A DNA stretch of 64,000 nt from Methylosinus sporium (GTDB lineage: Bacteria > Pseudomonadota > Alphaproteobacteria > Rhizobiales > Beijerinckiaceae): the NCBI RefSeq assembly GCF_003113265.1, contig NZ_PUIV01000020.1, positions 1 through 64,000 of the forward strand, given 5' to 3'. The translations under genes were made by a program, and so were the position numbers. Below the pieces are notes generated by a model. It was given only the letters and a program-made list of their open reading frames with translations, was not told where the DNA came from and did not search any database. Within the stretch, counting starts at the first letter, position 1; the number at the start of each line of letters is the position of its first letter. This document shows, piece after piece, positions 53,440 to 61,033 of the stretch.

Positions 53440-54756
53440 ATGCCGCCATCCATGCCGCCGCACGCGCCTCTCCTCTTCGTCAACGCCCGCCTCGTCGATC
53501 CCGCCTCCGGCGTGGAGACGCGCGGGGGGCTTCTCGTCCTCGACGGCCGGATCGCCGATCTCGGCCCCGCTCTGATCGCGCAGGCTGCCCCGCAAGGCGC
53601 GCGCATTGTCGACTGCGCGGGCGATGTGCTCGCGCCCGGCCTCGTCGACATGCAGGCCTTTGTCGGCGAGCCAGGGGCCGAGCATCGCGAGACCATCGCC
53701 ACCGCGACTGCGGCGGCCGCGGCGGGCGGCGTCACCACCATCGTCGCTGCGCCCGGCACCTCGCCGCCCGTGGACGATCCGGCGGTCGTCGATTTCGTGC
53801 TGCGCCGGGCGCGCGACACCGGCCGGGTGCGCGTGCTGCCGCTGGCGGCGCTCACCAAGGGGCGCGAAGGTAGGGAAATTTCCGAATTCGGCCTGCTGCG
53901 CGAGGCTGGAGCGATCGCCTTTTGCGACGGCAAGCGCTCGCTGCGCAACGCTCAGACGATGCGCCGCGCGCTGACCTACGCGCGCGATTTCGACGCGCTG
54001 GTCATCCATTTTCCGGAGGATCGCGATCTCGTCGGCGAGGGCGTGATGAACGAGGGCGAATTGGCGATGCGCCTCGGCCTCGCCGGCGTCCCCCGAGAGG
54101 CGGAGGCGATCATCGTCGATCGCGATCTGCGTCTCGTCCAGCTGACGGGTGCGCGCTACCACGCCTCCATCGTCGCCAACGGCCTGTCGCTGGCGGCGCT
54201 GGAGGAGGCCAAGGCCCGCGGCCTGTCGGTCACTTGCGGGACAACCATCAATCATCTGACTCTCAACGAGAACGACATCGGCGACTATCGCACCTTCCTG
54301 AAGCTGCGGCCGCCGCTGCGCCATGAGGACGAGCGACGCCTTCTGGTCGAGGCGGTGGCGAACGGGCTCATCGACGTGATCGTCTCCGATCACGATCCGC
54401 AGGACGTGGAAATGAAGCGTATGCCCTTCGCCGAGGCCGAGGCCGGCGCCGTCGGCCTCGAGACCATGCTGGCGGCGGGACTGCGGCTCGTCCATTCGGG
54501 CGATGTTCCGCTGCCGACGCTGCTGCGGGCCATGTCGACGCGGCCGGCCGAAATTCTGCGCCTCGAGCAGGGTCGCCTCGCCAAAGGCGCGCCGGCCGAT
54601 CTCATCCGTTTCGATCCCGATGAGCCCTTCGTGGTCGATCCGGCCGAATTGCATTCCCGCTGCAAGAACACGCCCTTCGATACGGCGCGGCTGCAAGGCC
54701 GGGTGAAATCCACCTTCGTCGCGGGACAATCTGTCTTCGAGAGGCGCAGCGACTAG
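53440..54756 (+). CDS. pyrC: Dihydroorotase-like protein lacking the metal-binding HxH
   Basis: 438 residues of the amidohydrolase fold. At the first metal site the canonical DxHxH is GLVDMQAFVGEPG (around residue 70) with no His; the next conserved segment is VIHFPED instead of HCED, while INHLTLNEND and SDHDPQD remain. This pattern is that of alphaproteobacterial PyrC-like/PyrX proteins, which are thought to be structural partners of aspartate transcarbamoylase. No pyrB is adjacent in this window. An alternative ATG lies at 53452. Confidence 0.8.
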   Translation: MPPSMPPHAPLLFVNARLVDPASGVETRGGLLVLDGRIADLGPALIAQAAPQGARIVDCAGDVLAPGLVDMQAFVGEPGAEHRETIATATAAAAAGGVTTIVAAPGTSPPVDDPAVVDFVLRRARDTGRVRVLPLAALTKGREGREISEFGLLREAGAIAFCDGKRSLRNAQTMRRALTYARDFDALVIHFPEDRDLVGEGVMNEGELAMRLGLAGVPREAEAIIVDRDLRLVQLTGARYHASIVANGLSLAALEEAKARGLSVTCGTTINHLTLNENDIGDYRTFLKLRPPLRHEDERRLLVEAVANGLIDVIVSDHDPQDVEMKRMPFAEAEAGAVGLETMLAAGLRLVHSGDVPLPTLLRAMSTRPAEILRLEQGRLAKGAPADLIRFDPDEPFVVDPAELHSRCKNTPFDTARLQGRVKSTFVAGQSVFERRSD

Positions 54757-54984
54757 AGCTCGGCTTTGGCGAATATGGCGATTTACGGCCGGGTTTCGGA
54801 CAAAAACGGGAAAAACAGGCAATTCGAATGTGAATCTTTGAAATAGGTACGTAGGTTAACTCCCCGTAACTTCCACGAACCGAAGGCGGGGCGTTGGCTC
54901 TGATTCTGCGTTCGTCCACCCGCGACGCGCCGCCTTCGACGAGACAATCGCCCGAGCGGCCGGGCCGGAAGTGGAAGAGAAACG

Positions 54985-57318
54985 ATGCTTGGTTCCCGAA
55001 TTTCCCTCGTCGCGCTGATGGTCGCCGCGGCGCCTGCGTTGCAGGCGCACGCTCAGGAGACCCTGCCCGACATCGACATTGTCGCGACATCGCCGGAGGC
55101 GGGCGCGGGGATCGAAAAGTCGAAGATTTCCACCAATCCGATCACCATCTCGCGCAAGGATCTGGACCGCGATCACGCGCTCACCCTCACCGAGACGCTG
55201 GCGCGGCGCAACGCCTCGATCAACATCAACGAGGTGGCCGGCAATCCCTTCCAGCCGGATGTGACCTATCGCGGCTTCTCGGCCTCGCCGGTGTCCGGCA
55301 CGCCGCAGGGCCTCGCCATCTATCAGGACGGCGTGCGCATCAACGAGGCCTTCGGCGACGCCGTCAATTGGGATCTGATCCCCACCGTCGCCATCGCCAA
55401 TGGCGACATCGTCAGCGGCAATCCGCTGTTCGGCCTCAATGCGATCGGCGGCGCGCTGACGCTCGAGATGAAGAACGGCTTCACCTGGCAGGGTTTCGAG
55501 GCCGACGGCCGCGGCGGCTCCTATGGGCGCCGCGTCGGCACGCTGCAATATGGCAAGCAGATCGACAATTGGGCCGCTTATTTCGCCTTCGAGGGCATTG
55601 GCGACGGCGGCTGGCGTCAGCGCTCGGGCTCCTCTGTGCTGCGCGGCTTCGCCGATCTCGGCTATAAGGGCGACAAGACCGAGTTTCATTTGAACTTCAC
55701 CGGCGCAGGCACGCGGCTCGGCAACGCGGCGGCGACGCCCGTCGACCTTTTGAACAATGGCGGCTACGGCTCCGTCTTCACGACGCCGCAGACAACCAAT
55801 AACGACCTCGCCTTCGTGAATTTCAAAGGCGCCTATGAGGCGACGAACCATCTGAAGTTCAACGGCAACGCCTATTTCCGGCAGTTCCGGCAGGAGCATG
55901 TCGACGGCAATCTCGCCGATGTCGAGACCTGCAGTTCGCGAGCCTTCATCTGTCAGGACAATGATCCGTTCCTGGTCAATGTGCCGACCAACGCCCAGCG
56001 ACGCTTGCGGGACGTCTCCGGCAATCTCATTCCCGCCTCGGTCCTCGCCGGCGGCGTGCCCGCGAGCGTGGACAAGACGAAGACCGATTCGCGCTCTTTC
56101 GGTTTCGCGCTGCAGGGGACTTATGACGAGGCGATCTTCGGCTTCAAGAACAAGCTCGTCGTCGGCGGCTCGCATGATCGCCAGCATGTCGACTTCCGCG
56201 GCTATTCCGAGCTCGGCGTGCTGCAGCCCGATCTCTCCGTCGCATCGACCGGGCTCGTCTATCAGAACGCCGTTCCCGAGGGCGGCTTCCAGCCGGTGAG
56301 CGTCGGCGGCCGCAATTTCTATTGGGGCGTCTATGCGCTCGACACGCTGGATGTGACCGACAAGCTCACCGTCACCGCCGGCCTGCGCTTCAACAGCGCC
56401 GATATCGCGCTCTTCGACCATCGCGGCGTCTCGCTGAATAGCAACGCGGTCTATCAGCGGGTCAATCCGGTCGCGGGCCTCACCTATAATTTCCTGCCCG
56501 AATTCACCGTCTACGGCAATTACTCGGAAGCCAATCGCGCACCGACGGCGCTGGAGAACGGCTGCTCGGATCGCCTGCATCCCTGCATGATCGATGGTTT
56601 CCTCGTCTCCGATCCGCCGCTGAAGCAGGTGGTGGCGCGCACCTGGGAAGTCGGCTTTCGCGGCTATCACCCCATCGGCCCCGACAATGGCCGTCTCGAC
56701 TATCACGCGGGACTCTTCCGCACCGAGAGCACGGACGACATTCTCGCGCTGCCTTCCGACGTGATCCAGGGCCGCGGCTATTACGCCAATGTCGGGCAGA
56801 CGCGCCGGCAGGGCGTGGAAGCCGGCGCCACATGGCGCAATGATTTCCTGGCCCTCTACGCCGATTACGCGCTCATCGACGCCACCTTCCGCAATTCGAT
56901 GACGTTGAACTCCGGCGACAATCCCTACGCCGATGAAAATGGCCAGATTCATGTGCGTCCGGGCAATGTGCTGCCGGGAATTCCGCGCCATCGCGTCAAG
57001 CTGGGTTTCGATTACAATATCACGCCGGAGTGGAAATTCGGTCTCGATTATGTCTTCACGAGCGGCGTGCATCTGGCGGGCGACGAGGCAAATCTCGACA
57101 AGACGCTGCCGTCCTGGGGCATCGTCAATCTGAAGACCTCCTACAAGATCATGGATAATGTCGAGGTCTATGCCCTCGTGCAGAATTTGTTCGATCGGCG
57201 CTACTATACTTTCGGCACATATTTCGAAAGCGGCGCGTTGGCGGGCTTCAGCAATCCGCGCACTGTCGGCCCCGGCGCGCCGCTCGCGGCCTATGGCGGC
57301 GTCAAGGTCAGATTTTGA
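54985..57318 (+). CDS. TonB-dependent outer membrane receptor
   Basis: 777 residues. Signal peptide 1-24 (ending AHA-QE), a plug domain at about 45-165 (ITISRKDLDRDHALTLTETL; VTYRGFSAS; GNPLFGLNAIGGALTL) and a 22-strand barrel ending in Phe (GGVKVRF) after the TonB-box-like C-terminal motif NLFDRRYYTFGTYF. Likely imports a siderophore, cobalamin, copper or lanthanide chelate; the substrate is not predictable. No fecR/sigma gene or partner transporter is nearby. Confidence 0.9.
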   Translation: MLGSRISLVALMVAAAPALQAHAQETLPDIDIVATSPEAGAGIEKSKISTNPITISRKDLDRDHALTLTETLARRNASININEVAGNPFQPDVTYRGFSASPVSGTPQGLAIYQDGVRINEAFGDAVNWDLIPTVAIANGDIVSGNPLFGLNAIGGALTLEMKNGFTWQGFEADGRGGSYGRRVGTLQYGKQIDNWAAYFAFEGIGDGGWRQRSGSSVLRGFADLGYKGDKTEFHLNFTGAGTRLGNAAATPVDLLNNGGYGSVFTTPQTTNNDLAFVNFKGAYEATNHLKFNGNAYFRQFRQEHVDGNLADVETCSSRAFICQDNDPFLVNVPTNAQRRLRDVSGNLIPASVLAGGVPASVDKTKTDSRSFGFALQGTYDEAIFGFKNKLVVGGSHDRQHVDFRGYSELGVLQPDLSVASTGLVYQNAVPEGGFQPVSVGGRNFYWGVYALDTLDVTDKLTVTAGLRFNSADIALFDHRGVSLNSNAVYQRVNPVAGLTYNFLPEFTVYGNYSEANRAPTALENGCSDRLHPCMIDGFLVSDPPLKQVVARTWEVGFRGYHPIGPDNGRLDYHAGLFRTESTDDILALPSDVIQGRGYYANVGQTRRQGVEAGATWRNDFLALYADYALIDATFRNSMTLNSGDNPYADENGQIHVRPGNVLPGIPRHRVKLGFDYNITPEWKFGLDYVFTSGVHLAGDEANLDKTLPSWGIVNLKTSYKIMDNVEVYALVQNLFDRRYYTFGTYFESGALAGFSNPRTVGPGAPLAAYGGVKVRF

Positions 57319-57360
57319 GCCTAAGGCTATGATCTAGCGAGGCGATATTCTTTATCGGAG

Positions 57361-57389
57361 GGGGAGGCGGCGATCAGCGGCGCCTCCCC
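57361..57389 (+). terminator. Hairpin between the TonB receptor and tuf
   Basis: GGGGAGGC and GCCTCCCC pair over a 13-base loop 43 bases after the receptor stop. A second perfect hairpin AAGGCGG-CAA-CCGCCTT (57434-57450) lies in the tuf leader. There is no long T-run. Confidence 0.45.
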
Positions 57390-57503
57390 TATGTTCATTG
57401 GCGACCCGCCCGAATCACGAACGCACTTGAAGAAAGGCGGCAACCGCCTTAAAGGCTCGCGCGCGCGGGACGCGAGGCGCGCCGCAACCGGGAACGAGAA
57501 CGC

Positions 57504-58694
57504 ATGGCCAAGGAAAAATTCTCACGCACGAAGCCGCATTGCAACATCGGCACGATCGGTCACGTGGACCATGGCAAGACGTCGCTGACGGCGGCGATCA
57601 CCAAGGTTCTGGCCGAGTCGGGCGGCGCGACCTTCACGGCCTATGACCAGATCGACAAGGCCCCGGAAGAGCGCGCGCGCGGCATCACCATCTCGACGGC
57701 GCATGTCGAGTATGAGACGACCAATCGCCACTACGCCCACGTCGACTGCCCCGGCCACGCCGATTATGTGAAGAACATGATAACCGGCGCCGCGCAGATG
57801 GACGGCGCCATCCTCGTCGTCTCCGCCGCCGACGGCCCGATGCCGCAGACCCGCGAGCACATCCTGCTCGCCCGCCAGGTCGGCGTGCCGGCGCTCGTCG
57901 TGTTCCTGAACAAGGTCGACATGGTCGACGATCCCGAGCTGCTCGAGCTCGTCGAGCTCGAGGTCCGCGAGCTTTTGTCGAAATACGAGTTCCCCGGCGA
58001 CGACATTCCGATCACCAAGGGTTCGGCCCTGGCGGCGCTCGAGAACAAGACGCCCGAGATCGGCCATGACGCGATCCTGAAGCTGATGCAGACGGTCGAC
58101 GAATATATCCCGCAGCCGGAGCGTCCGAAGGATCAGCCCTTCCTGATGCCGGTCGAGGACGTGTTCTCGATCTCGGGCCGCGGCACGGTGGTGACGGGCC
58201 GCGTCGAGCGCGGCATTGTCAAGGTCGGCGAGGAAGTCGAGATCGTCGGCATTCGCCCGACGGTGAAGACGACCGTGACCGGCGTCGAAATGTTCCGCAA
58301 GCTGCTCGATCAGGGCGAGGCGGGCGACAATATCGGCGCGCTGCTGCGCGGCACCAAGCGCGAGGACGTGGAGCGCGGCCAGGTTCTGTCGAAGCCGGGC
58401 TCGGTGAAGCCGCACACCAAGTTCAAGGCGGAAGCCTATATTCTGACGAAGGAAGAAGGCGGCCGTCATACGCCGTTCTTCACCAACTATCGTCCGCAGT
58501 TCTACTTCCGCACGACGGATGTGACCGGCATTGTGACGCTGCCCGAGGGCGTGGAGATGGTGATGCCGGGCGATAATGTGGCGATGGAGGTGAACCTCAT
58601 CGTTCCGATCGCCATGGAGGAGAAGCTGCGCTTCGCCATCCGCGAAGGCGGCCGCACCGTCGGCGCCGGCGTCGTCGCCTCGATCATCGAGTGA
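57504..58694 (+). CDS. tuf: Elongation factor Tu
   Basis: 396 residues, full length. Delivers aminoacyl-tRNA to the ribosome. G1 GHVDHGKT (19-26), G2 RGITIST, G3 DCPGHADY, G4 NKVDMVD; domains 2 and 3 intact, ending VVASIIE. The gene is away from the rpsL-rpsG-fusA str operon, so this is probably one of two tuf copies. The last 30 coding bases recur downstream at 58770. Confidence 0.97.
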   Translation: MAKEKFSRTKPHCNIGTIGHVDHGKTSLTAAITKVLAESGGATFTAYDQIDKAPEERARGITISTAHVEYETTNRHYAHVDCPGHADYVKNMITGAAQMDGAILVVSAADGPMPQTREHILLARQVGVPALVVFLNKVDMVDDPELLELVELEVRELLSKYEFPGDDIPITKGSALAALENKTPEIGHDAILKLMQTVDEYIPQPERPKDQPFLMPVEDVFSISGRGTVVTGRVERGIVKVGEEVEIVGIRPTVKTTVTGVEMFRKLLDQGEAGDNIGALLRGTKREDVERGQVLSKPGSVKPHTKFKAEAYILTKEEGGRHTPFFTNYRPQFYFRTTDVTGIVTLPEGVEMVMPGDNVAMEVNLIVPIAMEEKLRFAIREGGRTVGAGVVASIIE

Positions 58695-58799
58695 TTGGAA
58701 CGAGTGCGCCGTCGCGACGGCCGCACATTCGTTTGCGTTTGCGCAAGTGCGAAACATCGCACTTGCGCCCGGCGCCGGCGTCGTCGCCTCGATCATCGA
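58661..58799 (+). repeat. Perfect 30-bp duplication of the tuf 3' end
   Basis: Bases 58661-58690 (end of tuf) are repeated exactly at 58770-58799. Each copy is followed by a CATTCGT-containing spacer and a similar hairpin (GCGCAAGTGCGA stem at 58741-58768; GGCGAGCGCGAC stem at 58817-58842), so tail plus terminator appear duplicated and diverged. Confidence 0.8.
58741..58768 (+). terminator. tuf downstream hairpin
   Basis: GCGCAAGTGCGA-AACA-TCGCACTTGCGC, a perfect 12-bp stem 46 bases after the tuf stop. No T-run, but the stability suits transcript termination or 3'-end protection. Confidence 0.6.
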
Positions 58800-58882
58800 A
58801 TATGGGCATTCGTCTGGGCGAGCGCGACACGTCGCACTCGCCATGCTTCATCGTGAGCCGAACCCGAGGACGTAAAATGACA

Positions 58883-58910
58883 GGACCGCGAGCCGGAGGG
58901 CTCGCGGTCC
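58883..58910. repeat. GGACCGCGAGCC-family hairpin
   Basis: GGACCGCGAGCC-GGAG-GGCTCGCGGTCC: a perfect 12-bp stem with a 4-base loop between tuf and the convergent small gene at 58940. Confidence 0.75.
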
Positions 58911-58939
58911 GCGTTCATTCGGCTCGGTTCGTTCTGGGG

Positions 58940-59146
58940 TCAGGCCGCGAGCTGCTCCTCGAGGAGGATCGCCGGGAGGCGCGCATCCTCGGCGGCCTCG
59001 GTCTCGTCCTGGCTCGAATGCAGCATCACCTCGAGCGCGGCGGCGACGGCGGAAATGCCGATTTCGCGATAGAGGCGGGCGAGCAGATCATGCGGGCGGT
59101 CGGCGGATTGCGTTTCGCTGAAATCGGAGGCGACGAGATTCGACAT
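58940..59146 (-). CDS. Small hypothetical protein
   Basis: 68 residues from ATG 59146 (MSNLVASDFSETQSADRPHD). A helical segment with LYREIGISAVAAALEVML recalls small uncharacterised proteins of methylotrophic and rhizobial genomes. The frame opens at 59194 but the shorter start is more plausible. No function can be given. Confidence 0.5.
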   Translation of the reverse strand: MSNLVASDFSETQSADRPHDLLARLYREIGISAVAAALEVMLHSSQDETEAAEDARLPAILLEEQLAA

Positions 59147-59280
59147 GGCGGTGACTCTTCTACTGACGGGGGCGGGACGCTCGAGAAATTTCACGCATTT
59201 GATTTAAAGTCTCCCTTACCCCGGTAAACTATTCGTAAAATCGCGGAGGCCGCCGCGCCTTTTTCCCGATCGCGCAATGG

Positions 59281-60093
59281 GTGAGCGCCGCCGCGATCGA
59301 TGCTATGATGGCCGCCATGCTGCGCCATATTCCAGAAGAGCCAGTCTCCAACGCCGCGGTCTGGTGTCGACGCCTCGCGGTTTTCGCTCTGCCGGTGGCG
59401 GCGATCGCCGTGATTCTCGCGCGCTCCAATGCGGTGGAGCCGCAGGCGTCGCTCGCCGTGCTCGGCGGCGCGATCGTCGTGGCGCTCATCGCTCTGCTGC
59501 TGTTTTTCGCCGCCTGCGTCGTCATCTGGCAGGAGGGCCGGCGCGGATTGGGCGCGGCGCTGGGCGGCGCCTTTCTCGCCGCTTTGACGCTCTCCTATCC
59601 GGCCTATCTCGCCGTTCAGGCCGTGCGCCTGCCGGTGCTGTCTGATGTGTCGACCGACACCGCCGATCCGCCGCGTTTTTCCGCGTCCCGGGCGGCGGTG
59701 GCGGCGCGCGCCGGCTTCACGCCCGCCGGTTTCGACGCCGATCAGGCCGAGCGGCAGAGGGACGGCTATCCGGACATAGAGCCGATCGTCGTCGATCTCG
59801 AGCCGGACGAGGCCTATCAGCTGGTTTTGGAGACGGCCCAGAGCCGCGGCTGGCGGGTCATCGACCAGCGTCCGCCGGGCGGGCGCTCGGGCGTCGGCCA
59901 TCTCGATTTTCTCGATCGAGACCTCGTCATGGGTTTCGCCGACGACATAGCCGTGCGGCTACGTCCGCTCGCCGGCCAGACCCGCATAGACGTGCGCTCC
60001 GCCTCCCGCTACGGACGCCACGACTTCGGCGCCAATGCGAAGCGCATCCGGCAATTCGCGGAGGAATTGCAGGCGGGGCTGAATGAGAAATGA
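59281..60093 (+). CDS. DUF1499 family membrane protein
   Basis: 270 residues from GTG 59281; ATGs at 59305 and 59317 are alternatives. Three membrane segments (about 30-47, 58-80 and 90-114) followed by a periplasmic DUF1499 domain (about 160-265: YPDIEPIVVDLEPDEAYQLV, MGFADDIAVRLRPL, SASRYGRHDFGANAKRI). Function unknown. The stop is followed by the AGCGAGTAGCGAA motif also found near 33550. Confidence 0.85.
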   Translation: MSAAAIDAMMAAMLRHIPEEPVSNAAVWCRRLAVFALPVAAIAVILARSNAVEPQASLAVLGGAIVVALIALLLFFAACVVIWQEGRRGLGAALGGAFLAALTLSYPAYLAVQAVRLPVLSDVSTDTADPPRFSASRAAVAARAGFTPAGFDADQAERQRDGYPDIEPIVVDLEPDEAYQLVLETAQSRGWRVIDQRPPGGRSGVGHLDFLDRDLVMGFADDIAVRLRPLAGQTRIDVRSASRYGRHDFGANAKRIRQFAEELQAGLNEK

Positions 60094-60121
60094 GCGAGTA
60101 GCGAATTGAACCGGGACGCCG

Positions 60122-61033
60122 CTATTCACCGCTCTTGAAATATCGCGCCTCCAATGTCGCCGGCCCCTCGCAGCGGGCGAGGCCGCGTTCGATCATATCC
60201 TCGAGATGCGCGAAGACGGAGAACGCCGCCGCCTTTTGGAGCCGCGCGTCGAAACCCTCGTAAATGCGTGCGACCATGACGGCGATCGTCTCGTCGCCGG
60301 CCTCCAGCCGCTCGAGAATGGCCGCCTCGCGCTGTTGGCGATGCTGGCGCAAGGCGCGCAAATAGCGTTGCGGCTCCTTCACCGGGCCGCCATGAGCCGG
60401 CCAATAGAGACGATCGTCGCGCCGGCGCAGCTTTTCCAGCGAGGCGAAATATTCGCTCATCGAGCCGTCCGGCGGCGCGATGACCGTGGTCGCCCAGCCC
60501 ATCACATGATCGCCGGTGAAGAGCGTCGCCTCCTCGGCCAGCGCGAAGCAGAGATGGTTCGTCGTATGGCCCGGCGTCGCGACGGCCTCTATGGCGAGGC
60601 TGCCGAAGCTCAGCCGATCGCCATCGGCGAGGAGATGGTCGGGCGCATAGCTTTTGTCATGCGAGGCGTCGAGGCCTGGGCCTGTGACCGAAAGATCGGG
60701 CGGCGGCGCATAGGGCGCGCAGCCGGCGATGGTCGCGCCCGTCCTCTCCGCCAGAATGCGCGCCGCCGGCGAGTGGTCGCGATGCGTATGGGTGACGAGC
60801 AGATAGCGCAGCGTTTCGCCCGCTATGGCGGCGAGCAACGCCTCTATGTGCGAAGCGTCCGCCGGGCCGGGGTCGATGATGGCCACCTCGCCTTCGCCGA
60901 GGATGTAGCTGCAAGTGCCCGTATAGGTGAAGGCGCCGGGATTGGGCGCGACGATGCGGCGCGTCAGCCGTGAAACGCGTTGCAGCGCGCCCGGCGGAGA
61001 GTCGAAGGTGGTGAGGAAATCATCTGGGGTCAT
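60122..61033 (-). CDS. Metallo-beta-lactamase-fold hydrolase (LACTB2-like)
   Basis: 303 residues. Metal site THTHRDHS (His82, His84, Asp86, His87), then ATPGHTTNH and FTGDHVMGW; the C-terminal winged-helix-like region (about 230-300) resembles LACTB2 endoribonucleases. Substrate not known. Its ATG overlaps the dnaE2 stop (60-61 kb, minus strand), so it is probably the last gene of the dnaE2 transcript. Confidence 0.88.
   Translation of the reverse strand: MTPDDFLTTFDSPPGALQRVSRLTRRIVAPNPGAFTYTGTCSYILGEGEVAIIDPGPADASHIEALLAAIAGETLRYLLVTHTHRDHSPAARILAERTGATIAGCAPYAPPPDLSVTGPGLDASHDKSYAPDHLLADGDRLSFGSLAIEAVATPGHTTNHLCFALAEEATLFTGDHVMGWATTVIAPPDGSMSEYFASLEKLRRRDDRLYWPAHGGPVKEPQRYLRALRQHRQQREAAILERLEAGDETIAVMVARIYEGFDARLQKAAAFSVFAHLEDMIERGLARCEGPATLEARYFKSGE

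Noticed and set aside
54985-57318. Assignment of the TonB receptor to methanobactin or lanthanide uptake
   Set aside because: No diagnostic neighbour (mbn genes, lut genes) and the barrel sequence alone does not tell the substrate.
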